Made by a program: the position numbers and the translations under genes
Shown here: in pieces, positions 18,785 to 25,618 of the stretch
Numbering within the stretch: the first letter of the stretch is position 1
How the letters are laid out: each line of letters begins with the position of its first letter
Source of the DNA: Bacteroidota bacterium
Lineage (GTDB): Bacteria; Bacteroidota; Bacteroidia; B-17B0; Aurantibacillaceae
Reading direction: 5' to 3'
NCBI GenBank assembly: GCA_963169355.1
Contig: CAUJCR010000047.1
Location: 49,112 to 113,111, forward strand
Length of the DNA stretch: 64,000 bases
The notes under the pieces: generated by a model
Database searches by the model: none
What the model saw: only the letters and a program-made list of their open reading frames with translations
What the model was told of the DNA's origin: nothing

Positions 18785-19159
18785 ATGTCTAAACATAACA
18801 AACATTTACCTATAGTTTATTCCTGCTCGGGTTGTTCGAGTGCAGCCCAAATGGCAAATTATATGGCAATTAATTTAGACAGAAACGAAATTGCAGAAAT
18901 GTCGTGCATTGTGGGTGTAGGCGGAAACGTGAAAAACCTTGTCAGAACTGCTAAATCAGGCAGAAAAATAATAGCTATAGACGGTTGCTCATTAGCTTGC
19001 TCGAAAGCATGTTTAGAGAATCATGCTATCACTCCCGACATTCATATCGATTTATCGAAACATGGCGTAAAAAAACGACTACATGAAGATTTTGAGAAAG
19101 AGCAGGCTAATAATTTACTTCAAGTACTAAAGAATGAGATTCCGAATTTGAATGGCTAA
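18785..19159 (+). CDS. DGC-domain putative zinc-binding protein
   Basis: A 124-residue protein with the DGC family pattern: an N-terminal CSGCSSAAQMANYMA, then IAIDGCSLACSKACLEN, which contains the name-giving D-G-C and four nearby cysteines. The cysteine spacing suggests Zn or Fe-S binding. The biochemical role of the family is unknown; some members sit near arsenic, thioredoxin or metal genes, but none are here. The last 4 bases overlap the convergent glycosyltransferase gene. Confidence 0.8.
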   Translation: MSKHNKHLPIVYSCSGCSSAAQMANYMAINLDRNEIAEMSCIVGVGGNVKNLVRTAKSGRKIIAIDGCSLACSKACLENHAITPDIHIDLSKHGVKKRLHEDFEKEQANNLLQVLKNEIPNLNG

Positions 19160-21108
19160 TTACCTAATTTAAACTTACATTTCCAGATAATGTATAAATC
19201 CTTTTCTATCTTATAATCTTTGGCGTATTGCAAGTTTATCAGTTTTATTTTATCTGGCTCTAGTTTCTTATTAAACAACATCGAAGGATACAATACGGAT
19301 TTTTTAATCTCTGGCAAAGATCGATCATTGATTTTGCCATAACCAACCCAAGTATAAAAGCCAAACAATACTTTGATAACATTAAAAAAGTAATTAGATT
19401 TTTTTTCTTGTAGAAAAAACAAGAAAGGACTAAGAATAATGGCAAGTATGCTAACCATAATATCTAGTAATCTCTTATTTCTTCTGTTGTTCGATTTAGT
19501 AATACTATTGACATCTATGATGTACAAATCGCCAGCATTATCAATATGATTACTTCCAATTATTGATAAACTCTCTGGAGGAGCGATTTTAAAATCAACA
19601 CCACTTGAAACTAATAGCAACATATTATTAATAATAAATTGCGAACTGATGTCTTTTGCGCAAAATATAATTTCATTTATTTGATGAACCTTTATGATTT
19701 CATCAATTTGAGTTATTTTACCAATGTAGGATGGATTGTGTACACCATTTACTTCGGCACTAACAAAGCCAACAAATGCAGGATTAACCTGTGTTTGTTT
19801 TAGCAATGCTGATACTCTAGTAAATTCATTTTCTTCGCCTACAATGGCTATACGCTTAATACGAGTATTAATAAGAGAGTATTTTTTTAATTTTAATACA
19901 TGAAATAATAAGCGCGTTACCAAATAACTCACTAAAGTTAGCAAAGTTCCTAGTAGGATTAAAGCCCTTGAAAAACGTAGTGTTTCAGGCAATAATGAAT
20001 AAGCAATTAAAATTACCGCACTTCCCATCACCACGCCTCTTATTATTCTTTTAAACTTAATAGGAAAATCATATCCACCATTAAAATAAACCATGATAAT
20101 CCATGTAAGTGCATACAATGGAAAAGCTACACTTAATAACTCATCCGAATAAATTTCACCTTCAATTCCTGTATTTTGAGAATAAATAGTCTTTAATTTA
20201 AATAATCCTAGAGTAATGAGGGCAAAATCTATAATAGGTACGGTAAATGCCTTCAAGAATCGTGAAACCAAGGCTAATCCTGCCCTTAATACAATAGCTA
20301 AATTAATCATGGCAATAAACCAAAACGCATTTACACCGCTAAAATGCTTCTTAGAAAATATGGCCATGGCTTTATAAAAAATCAGCACATAATTTAAGCT
20401 ATTACGCTTAGTGCTTTCTCCTTTATAATGTATAATTTGAGTGTGGGGGAAATAATAATTTTTATATCCTGCTAAGGTAATTCGGTAAGACAAATCAATA
20501 TCTTCGCCATACATAAAAAAAGTTTCATCTAATAAACCTATTTTATCTAATACCGATTTTCGCATTAGCATAAAGGCTCCACTCAACACTTCTATCTCAG
20601 AAATTTCATTCTCGGGCAAATATGTTAGGTGGTATTTCCCAAATTTTTTAGAATTTGGGAAAAACTTGGCAAAGCCAAACATTTTATAAAAAGCCACCTT
20701 TGGAGTTGGTAATCCGCGCTTTGATTCGGGGGCAAAGTTTCCTTGGCCATCTAACATCTTTACGCCTAATCCACCCGCCTCTGCGTGCGAATCCATAAAA
20801 TCAAGAACTTTAGTAAATGTATCTTCCTGCACTACAGTATCAGGATTTAAAAGCAGAATATATTCGCCTTGAGCTACCCGAATAGCTTGATTATTAGCAA
20901 CCGAAAAACCTGTATTAGTTTTATTTTCGATTAATTTAATTTGAGGGAACTTTTCTTTTATAAGTGTAACAGAGCCATCAACCGAGTTATTATCAACTAC
21001 AAAAATTTCGCAATTAATTTGTTCAGAAGCTTTTAGCACCGAATAAAGGCACTGTTCGATAAAGTGCTTTACATTATAATTTACAATAATAACTGATAGT
21101 TTAACCAC
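19156..21108 (-). CDS. GT2 glycosyltransferase fused to a sugar-transferase-like membrane/CoA-binding region
   Basis: A 650-residue fusion. Residues 1-250 are a family 2 glycosyltransferase (KLSVIIVNYNVKHFIEQCL, FVVDNNSVDGS, LLNPDTVV with the metal-binding D-x-D-like region, and GEDIDLSYR). Then come several membrane helices (about 265-400) and a Rossmann-like segment (RIAIVGEENEFTRVSALLKQ) resembling the N-terminal half of polyprenyl-phosphate glycosylphosphotransferases. The end is hydrophobic plus a short basic tail, and the actual phosphosugar-transferase catalytic motif is not evident. Likely surface-polysaccharide or glycolipid synthesis. It starts at GTG 21108, because no ATG precedes the nucleotide-binding strand. 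Confidence 0.8.
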   Translation of the reverse strand: MVKLSVIIVNYNVKHFIEQCLYSVLKASEQINCEIFVVDNNSVDGSVTLIKEKFPQIKLIENKTNTGFSVANNQAIRVAQGEYILLLNPDTVVQEDTFTKVLDFMDSHAEAGGLGVKMLDGQGNFAPESKRGLPTPKVAFYKMFGFAKFFPNSKKFGKYHLTYLPENEISEIEVLSGAFMLMRKSVLDKIGLLDETFFMYGEDIDLSYRITLAGYKNYYFPHTQIIHYKGESTKRNSLNYVLIFYKAMAIFSKKHFSGVNAFWFIAMINLAIVLRAGLALVSRFLKAFTVPIIDFALITLGLFKLKTIYSQNTGIEGEIYSDELLSVAFPLYALTWIIMVYFNGGYDFPIKFKRIIRGVVMGSAVILIAYSLLPETLRFSRALILLGTLLTLVSYLVTRLLFHVLKLKKYSLINTRIKRIAIVGEENEFTRVSALLKQTQVNPAFVGFVSAEVNGVHNPSYIGKITQIDEIIKVHQINEIIFCAKDISSQFIINNMLLLVSSGVDFKIAPPESLSIIGSNHIDNAGDLYIIDVNSITKSNNRRNKRLLDIMVSILAIILSPFLFFLQEKKSNYFFNVIKVLFGFYTWVGYGKINDRSLPEIKKSVLYPSMLFNKKLEPDKIKLINLQYAKDYKIEKDLYIIWKCKFKLGN

Positions 21109-21245
21109 GTGCTATAAAATGCTAAAAATAGTAAAATATTGTATTATAGCCGTGCATTTATAGCGAATAACATTGAGATTAGGATTAAATAAACCTATTA
21201 AACAAGTAAATAAAAAAAGGTAGTTTATTAATTAAAAAAAAGTAT

Positions 21246-21253
21246 TAAATTCG
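21246..21253 (+). promoter_or_regulatory. -7-like promoter element (TAAATTCG) for tRNA-Arg
   Basis: TAAATTCG differs at one base from TAnnTTTG and lies 31 bases before the mature 5' end of the tRNA. A short palindrome (TTAGCT-AAGCTAA) sits between it and the tRNA. Confidence 0.4.
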
Positions 21254-21284
21254 CAGTCCTATTTATTAGCTAAGCTAATAAAAT

Positions 21285-21358
21285 GGTCCCGTAGCTCAGC
21301 TGGATAGAGCAACTGCCTTCTAAGCAGTAGGTCATTGGTTCGAATCCAATCGGGATCA
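21285..21358 (+). tRNA. tRNA-Arg (anticodon TCT)
   Basis: A complete cloverleaf: acceptor GGTCCCG paired with CGGGATC (one G-U), D arm GCTC/GAGC, anticodon stem ACTGC/GCAGT with loop CTTCTAA (anticodon TCT, reading AGA/AGG), and T arm ATTGG-TTCGAAT-CCAAT. The discriminator base is A and CCA is not encoded (followed by CAC/AAA). A hairpin terminator follows 10 bases later. Accessory DNA begins directly downstream, as is common next to tRNA genes, but I see no duplicated tRNA end that would mark an att site. Confidence 0.97.
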
Positions 21359-21368
21359 CAAATACTTA

Positions 21369-21398
21369 AAAAAGCCCTATTTTTTCATAGGGCTTTTT
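21369..21398 (+). terminator. Rho-independent terminator of tRNA-Arg
   Basis: A 12-bp perfect stem AAAAAGCCCTAT / ATAGGGCTTTTT with a 6-base loop, ending in a T-run. Confidence 0.9.
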
Positions 21399-21464
21399 AT
21401 TTTTAGCTAATACTTACTTTTCAAAATTTAGAGTTTCAACTTCTCTGCAAATGCTATGATATGT

Positions 21465-21578
21465 CCCGCTCGCGCGGATATGAAGCGTTGTATGTGTGTG
21501 AGGTATCCGTGCACTCATATAAACTTAGATTATTTTTACTTTCTTTTGCTATGAAGCAAAAGAAAGTAAAAATTCAAG
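21465..21578. repeat. Dispersed intergenic repeat, copy 1
   Basis: About 114 bases closely matching 63882-63992 in the same orientation. Both begin CCCGCTC, contain ATATGAAGCGT (here 21478-21488), then 13 bases, then GGTATCCGTGC (21502-21512), and end in a palindrome around AGCAAAAGAAA and the bases TTCAAG. In this copy the palindrome is perfect (TTTACTTTCTTTTGCT / AGCAAAAGAAAGTAAA around ATGA). No reading frame is evident. A partial inverted copy is at 21678-21716. Confidence 0.85.
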
Positions 21579-21588
21579 TTTTTTATAA

Positions 21589-21614
21589 AACTTTTTGTCT
21601 TGATACAAAAAGTT
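21589..21614. repeat. Short inverted repeat (hairpin)
   Basis: AACTTTTTGT and ACAAAAAGTT form a perfect 10-bp stem with a 6-base loop, directly after the dispersed repeat. It could act as a bidirectional terminator or as part of the repeat unit. Confidence 0.6.
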
Positions 21615-21677
21615 ACAAAAAAATCAAAGCTCCTTAAAATTTCACTAACTTAGATTTTTAAAATGAATACAAAAAAA

Positions 21678-21716
21678 CGCACGGATACCAGCCAATCATC
21701 TCACGCTTCATATTCC
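21678..21716. repeat. Inverted partial copy of the dispersed repeat
   Basis: Read on the minus strand it has the same two blocks, ATATGAAGCGT and GGTATCCGTGC, separated by exactly 13 bases as in copy 1 but with unrelated spacer bases. The two facing copies enclose about 165 bases. The conserved blocks with a free spacer look like constrained terminal or binding sequences. Confidence 0.7.
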
Positions 21717-21718
21717 AT

Positions 21719-21756
21719 CTAACAGCTTTTTTGCGACCTGATTTTTAAGCTGTTAG
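21719..21756. repeat. Inverted repeat CTAACAGCTT/AAGCTGTTAG
   Basis: A perfect 10-bp inverted repeat with an 18-base spacer, followed by GCTAACG. The remaining stretch up to the hipT stop at 21829 holds no gene; it contains GCGCGAGCGGAATTTTC near 21794-21810, the reverse complement-like counterpart of the CCCGCTCGCGC start of copy 1. So 21399-21828 as a whole is non-coding repeat DNA. Confidence 0.6.
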
Positions 21757-21828
21757 CTAACGTGTTGTATGAATGCTTTAATTTTTGAAATACGCGCGAG
21801 CGGAATTTTCAACGACTTAAAACTAAAA

Positions 21829-22848
21829 TTAAATACGTTTACCGAAAGAAGTGTTTAATCTAATTAATTTGTCTTTATAAAGAGCTCTGTACTCCTGCTT
21901 AGTGTCATCATCAAGATAAGAATGGTCTATTAATTCATGTACATTCATATTTTCAGTGCGCATTTGGTCTATTATTTTTTTAATCCTTGAATCTTTTAAA
22001 CCAAGCTGTAATCCAAAATCAAAAAAATCATCGTACCCAAAATAACCTAATACAGAAAAAGAAGGATGGTTTAATGAATCTTTTGATAATCCTTCTTTTA
22101 ATGCAACATATGAATCATTAACATGTATGCGTGTACATACCAAATCATACGCCGGACTCATAATCAAATCCCCATCAGATGATTCAATTAAGGAGAAGTT
22201 TTTTAAATGAGCGTCGCCATTTGAAAATAGATAATTAAATATTACTAATTTGTAATATTTTTCAAGTTCTACTTCAACAGCATTGATGTGCTTTGCAATC
22301 AATTTTCCCAAATCAAGATAATTGTATTCGTATTTAAAATCTTCTCCTGCATTGTCTTTTGTTTTTCCGGCAATTGCCGCAAAATCTTCTTGTAAATATT
22401 TACCTCCATCAGGTTTTAAATCAAAACGCTTTGTAATGTATGCCGGCTTGTCATTATCAAAAAAGATAAGAGCATTTTCAGCAGTGGGAATATTATACAC
22501 TTGACGAGCTATTTGCATAGTGAGATGTTCATTGGCAGGAACTTGACTCACTTTTAAAATATCACGAGGTATTGGTTTTAATATATATTGTCCTTGTTGT
22601 CCGGGTTCGGTTAGTTGTAATTTATTTTTTACTAAAACAATAGATAGTTTTTCCTGTACACCAGATATTGAAATCCGTTTTCTGTTTTCAATAAATTTTT
22701 CTTGTTGCGGACCTTCAGTATCCGGTGAAGAAAAAGGTAATACGTGGTTTACTTTTTTATTATCAAACATACGTTTGAGAACAGCTCCGCTATACGTGGA
22801 AAAGCCTTCTTTTAAAGAACCAGGACAGTATTTTATTTGAATACTCAT
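21829..22848 (-). CDS. hipT: HipT-like serine/threonine kinase toxin (short HipA)
   Basis: Kinase toxin of the HipA family, 339 residues, lacking the usual N-terminal subdomain, which is encoded separately just upstream. Visible motifs: S60-I-S62 followed by GVQEK (the glycine-rich loop; HipT proteins carry two autophosphorylatable serines here), catalytic loop N210-GDAHLKN217 with Asp212, and the metal-binding SPAYDLV with Asp235. In characterised HipBST systems HipT phosphorylates tryptophanyl-tRNA synthetase and HipS, not HipB, is the main antitoxin; whether this holds here is inference. It begins 6 bases after the HipS-like gene. All catalytic residues are present, so it looks functional. 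Confidence 0.85.
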   Translation of the reverse strand: MSIQIKYCPGSLKEGFSTYSGAVLKRMFDNKKVNHVLPFSSPDTEGPQQEKFIENRKRISISGVQEKLSIVLVKNKLQLTEPGQQGQYILKPIPRDILKVSQVPANEHLTMQIARQVYNIPTAENALIFFDNDKPAYITKRFDLKPDGGKYLQEDFAAIAGKTKDNAGEDFKYEYNYLDLGKLIAKHINAVEVELEKYYKLVIFNYLFSNGDAHLKNFSLIESSDGDLIMSPAYDLVCTRIHVNDSYVALKEGLSKDSLNHPSFSVLGYFGYDDFFDFGLQLGLKDSRIKKIIDQMRTENMNVHELIDHSYLDDDTKQEYRALYKDKLIRLNTSFGKRI

Positions 22849-22854
22849 TTTTTA

Positions 22855-23175
22855 TTAAATTGATTTTACACTAACTGCTCCTATAGTTTCGGTGCCTCCA
22901 GTTGCAAGGAGTAACCCAAAATAATCGTTTTCGTCAATTTGTAATTGACGGCATTGTAGATTTCTATTAACTCCTTCACTTAACATATTAAAGAAAAAAG
23001 GAAATAATGTTTTTGATTGATACTCTTGTTGCGTTTTTGGTAAGGTTACACTAATCGCCTTCTTCTGTGTATTATTAAAATAATCATCACTATATTTAAA
23101 AATATATTGACTGTCTTGATAACTAATAATACCAGCCTCTTCATCATTAACAAATACGATTCCTTGTCTTGCCAT
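22855..23175 (-). CDS. hipS: HipS-like antitoxin (stand-alone HipA N-terminal subdomain)
   Basis: A 106-residue protein equal to the N-terminal subdomain 1 ('couple_hipA' type) of HipA: FKYSDDYF, ISVTLPKTQQEY, the signature LFPFFFNMLSEGVNR, then DYFGLLLATGGTETIGAVSV. In ordinary HipA this is fused to the kinase; here it is a separate gene between the regulator and the kinase (2 and 6 base gaps), the arrangement of HipBST systems, where HipS neutralises HipT. A simple frameshift of a normal hipA is unlikely because both pieces have clean starts and stops at the domain border. Confidence 0.85.
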   Translation of the reverse strand: MARQGIVFVNDEEAGIISYQDSQYIFKYSDDYFNNTQKKAISVTLPKTQQEYQSKTLFPFFFNMLSEGVNRNLQCRQLQIDENDYFGLLLATGGTETIGAVSVKSI

Positions 23176-23177
23176 TT

Positions 23178-23384
23178 TTATTTATTGATCATTTTAAATT
23201 CTATTTCTACACCTAACACCTTAGTTAATTTATTTAATGTATCAATTGAAGGATTACCTGTCCCATTTTCAATTTGAATAATCGTACGCAAACTTACTCC
23301 TGAAAGTTCGGCTAAATCCTTCTGCTGTAATCGCAAGGTATTTCGTCTATTTTTAATATAGTTACCTATTTTATTTGTCTCCAT
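23178..23384 (-). CDS. hipB: HipB-like XRE-family regulator/antitoxin
   Basis: A 68-residue protein that is little more than an XRE helix-turn-helix: IGNYIKNRRNTLRLQQKDLA, LSGVSLRTIIQIENG, NPSIDTLNKLTKVLGVEIEF. It heads the three-gene operon and most likely binds the palindrome at 23435-23454, repressing its own promoter. It lacks an obvious extended C-terminal tail. Confidence 0.87.
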   Translation of the reverse strand: METNKIGNYIKNRRNTLRLQQKDLAELSGVSLRTIIQIENGTGNPSIDTLNKLTKVLGVEIEFKMINK

Positions 23385-23410
23385 TGTGCATTAAATTGCA
23401 TATCTTAATA

Positions 23411-23418
23411 CAAATATA
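23411..23418 (-). promoter_or_regulatory. Bacteroidota -7 promoter element for the hip operon
   Basis: CAAATATA on the plus strand reads TATATTTG on the minus strand, a perfect TAnnTTTG match 26 bases upstream of the hipB ATG. The upstream -33 region coincides with the palindromic operator. Confidence 0.55.
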
Positions 23419-23434
23419 CACCTTATGTACACTT

Positions 23435-23454
23435 ATTGCACACTTTTGTGCAAT
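23435..23454. promoter_or_regulatory. Palindromic operator candidate for HipB
   Basis: ATTGCACA and TGTGCAAT are perfect 8-bp inverted half-sites around CTTT. Related half-sites (TGTGCATT, TTGCAT, ATGTACA, TGTGCACT) lie within about 70 bases on both sides. The palindrome covers the expected -33 position of the hip promoter, fitting repression by the HTH protein. Confidence 0.55.
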
Positions 23455-23526
23455 AAAATACACATACACACGAAAAAAACATGAACTAAGTGCGAACTTT
23501 GTTGCTAATGTGCACTATAATACACT

Positions 23527-23661
23527 TTAATCATTAAAAACGTCCATTGCCTTATCAAGTTCTTCATTTACAATTTTAGCATAAATCTGAGTTTCTTTGA
23601 TTTGAGCATGTCCCATTAGTTTGGAAACCTTATGTTCCGTTTCAAACCAAAGCGTACTGAT
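23527..23661 (-). pseudogene. Tyrosine recombinase (integrase) C-terminal remnant
   Basis: The minus strand encodes about 44 residues resembling the end of a Bacteroidota tyrosine recombinase: HKVSKLMGHAQIKETQIYAK with the 'GH-x-x-x-x-x-T-x-x-Y' box and its nucleophilic tyrosine, then VNEELDKAMDVFND and a stop. The rest of the gene is missing; a stop codon and unrelated DNA lie upstream. It is a relic of a mobile element next to the hip operon. Confidence 0.75.
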
Positions 23662-23733
23662 TTAATTTAAAAGATAAGAGACATTTTCTTAAGTTTAACT
23701 AATAAAAAAACCAAAGAAAATGGAATCAAATTC

Positions 23734-23903
23734 AACCCAGATTGTGCATTAGAAATTAGTAGTGAGAGTTAAAAACCCAATAAAATATGAACTTTTACGA
23801 ATGAAGCGTAGCCACTGCTACGATGAAAGAGAAAAAGTTGCGAAGCTTCATATTTTGCAGGGATTTTAGTTCGTAATAAAATTGCTAATGCATAATCTGG
23901 GTT
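23734..23903. mobile_element. 170-bp foldback/MITE-like element
   Basis: The outer 24 bases are inverted copies of each other with two mismatches (AACCCAGATTGTGCATTAG on the left; CTAATGCATAATCTGGGTT on the right). Similarity continues inward imperfectly (AAAATATGAA / TTCATATTTT), and the centre is a perfect CGTAGC-cact-GCTACG hairpin at 23807-23822. There is no reading frame. The right end (29 bases, 23875-23903) recurs exactly at 31583-31611, at the broken end of an IS1380-type transposase gene, so mobilisation by that transposase is possible. Confidence 0.65.
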
Positions 23904-23936
23904 CAAATAGAAAATCAGCCCAAAGTTTAATTAAGT

Positions 23937-24125
23937 CTATAAAACGTAAAATGAGCCTGCATCGATGGCGTCTTGAATGTCGCTGAAAGGACTGCTCCAA
24001 CTAAGTCCGGTTGGAGATGAAACGTTCGCCGCTTTGTTAACATAAAAACGTGTTCCCTGGGCAAACGAAGCAACACCGACAACTAGTGTCAGTGCTGCTG
24101 TCATGAAGTATTTATTCAACATCAT
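23937..24125 (-). pseudogene. Truncated secreted protein, N-terminal fragment (parallel beta-helix type)
   Basis: Starting at ATG 24125 (or 24122) there is a signal peptide (NKYFMTAALTLVVGVASFAQ) followed by TRFYVNKAANVSSPTGLSW and SPFSDIQDAIDAG, the start of a right-handed beta-helix/polysaccharide-lyase-like protein. The frame then hits FYVL-stop, where homologues continue for hundreds of residues. The break at about 23950 falls within 50 bases of the foldback element, so the gene was probably cut by the rearrangement that formed this junction. Confidence 0.6.
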
Positions 24126-24135
24126 AATTCGTGAA

Positions 24136-25593
24136 TTACCAAGATAATTTTTGTTCGGTTTCTGTGTAAGTTCCCTTCGAACCACTGGAGTGAGCTGCGC
24201 TGTAACCGGGACCACCACTTACATCGTACGTAATCACACAGTTCTTTGCGCTTGGATCTTTTACCAATACGATGTTTCCGCCGTTTCCGCCGTTTTGATT
24301 TCCGAAATTCGGTTTCTTCCCTGCTCCACCTTTTGCATTAACAACAATTGGTTTTGTTTTTACTTGTTTGAAATGAGCTACAACTTCCCCTTTGTTCCAA
24401 ACTTTGTATTCAAAGCACTCTTTTTTAGTATTTACGTCAATGGAGGATTTCACTTCAATACGGAAAGAACCAGCGGCTTTTCTATAAGCTTCTGTACTCG
24501 ATTGATCTCCATTATCGTTGAATGTCCATTCACAGTTTTCGTAATCGACATTTTGACTGAACTCCACTGGTTTTACATTTGGATGGAATTTAGACTTCAC
24601 CACAACGCGAATTTTATCGTTTTTCGGGATGTATGTTTTTGCAATTTCATACCAAGAAGTAACTGATCCATCCACATCGGTGTGTTTCACCAGCTCCAAT
24701 CCTTCTACCTGAATGTCGTATTCGTCTTTGAACCCTTGACGTGTAGATAGTTTCGACCCGTCTTTCAAGGTTGCGATGATGTCGAAATTATAACTTTGTC
24801 CCTGGAACAGTTTATTGTTATCAAAAGGTTCAATTGCCAAGGAAACAACCTCTTTCCCTTTGATTCCGAATTTAGCTCTTTTCTCCTCTGCCATTTTTTG
24901 ATCGCCACCTTTTAGGAGAACTTGCATTTGGTCGTAGTACTTTTGCAATTCTACGTTCACATTTTCTTTGAAACTTTCATACGTAAACGATTTGCTAATT
25001 TGTTTCAGCACAGCTTTTGGAGCTACAATATCAAAATCACCACCGATGTAATATTTTCCTTTATCTCTGCCCATTCCAATCAACATGAAATTATCAAAGA
25101 ACATCACTAATTCGCTGTAAACACGATTGGTTCCGTCGATGTATTTTTCTGACATCTTTTCGGTACCAAAGGCATACGCACCTGTCGGGTGGATCACCTC
25201 AAATAAGTAACATGTAGACTCGAAACTTTTTTTGAAATTCATTAAAAACTTGGTCGTATTTCCACTCGCGTCGGTTTCCCCTTTTGAGCCTTCAGGATAT
25301 ACAGAAGAGCAATTAGAAAAAACCGGTTGCGTTTCAAAACTCAAGGTCAATGAACCAACATGCGAAGCAGCAGATATTCGCGTGTGCCCTTCAGTTCCAT
25401 ATTTTTGAAAGAAGTTTTTGGCTAACACTTGTTGTGGTTCAGCGGTGATCTTGATCAGATCCTCCACCGGAACAGCGGGTGCGTCCTTCTCGCCTTTCAT
25501 TTCCTTCAATTTATTCTTCAAATTACCGATCTGAGCGGTCGAAATATGTGTTACTGACAACGCCAGTAAAATGGATAAACAGATTTTTTTCAT
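24136..25593 (-). CDS. Secreted protein of unknown function
   Basis: I do not recognise the family. The 485 residues start with a signal peptide (KKICLSILLALSVTHISTAQ). Residues 21-40 are lysine-rich (LKNKLKEMKGEKD), followed by a mixed alpha/beta body with two probable beta-sandwich regions (about 250-350) and a C-terminal glycine/asparagine-rich stretch near residues 430-450 (GNQNGGNGGN) before SGGPGYSAAHSSGSKGTYTE. No catalytic motif and no sorting domain are evident. Codon choice is visibly richer in G and C than in genes outside this block. It lies 10 bases before the truncated secreted gene and 25 bases after the LamG gene, so these may form one transcript. Confidence 0.7.
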   Translation of the reverse strand: MKKICLSILLALSVTHISTAQIGNLKNKLKEMKGEKDAPAVPVEDLIKITAEPQQVLAKNFFQKYGTEGHTRISAASHVGSLTLSFETQPVFSNCSSVYPEGSKGETDASGNTTKFLMNFKKSFESTCYLFEVIHPTGAYAFGTEKMSEKYIDGTNRVYSELVMFFDNFMLIGMGRDKGKYYIGGDFDIVAPKAVLKQISKSFTYESFKENVNVELQKYYDQMQVLLKGGDQKMAEEKRAKFGIKGKEVVSLAIEPFDNNKLFQGQSYNFDIIATLKDGSKLSTRQGFKDEYDIQVEGLELVKHTDVDGSVTSWYEIAKTYIPKNDKIRVVVKSKFHPNVKPVEFSQNVDYENCEWTFNDNGDQSSTEAYRKAAGSFRIEVKSSIDVNTKKECFEYKVWNKGEVVAHFKQVKTKPIVVNAKGGAGKKPNFGNQNGGNGGNIVLVKDPSAKNCVITYDVSGGPGYSAAHSSGSKGTYTETEQKLSW

Positions 25594-25618
25594 CTTTTAA
25601 GTGTTTTATGTATTTGAA

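Noticed and set aside
21285..21358. tRNA-Arg as an attachment site for the downstream accessory region
   Set aside because: I could not find a duplicated 3' tRNA segment further along the window, which would be expected for integration into the tRNA.
22855..23175. Frameshifted single hipA gene
   Set aside because: The two pieces have separate stops and starts at the subdomain border, with a 6-base gap and no overlapping homology, matching split systems.
24151..24666. 171-codon plus-strand frame opposite the secreted protein
   Set aside because: It lies wholly antisense to a better gene with a signal peptide and has cysteine/phenylalanine-rich composition typical of shadow frames.
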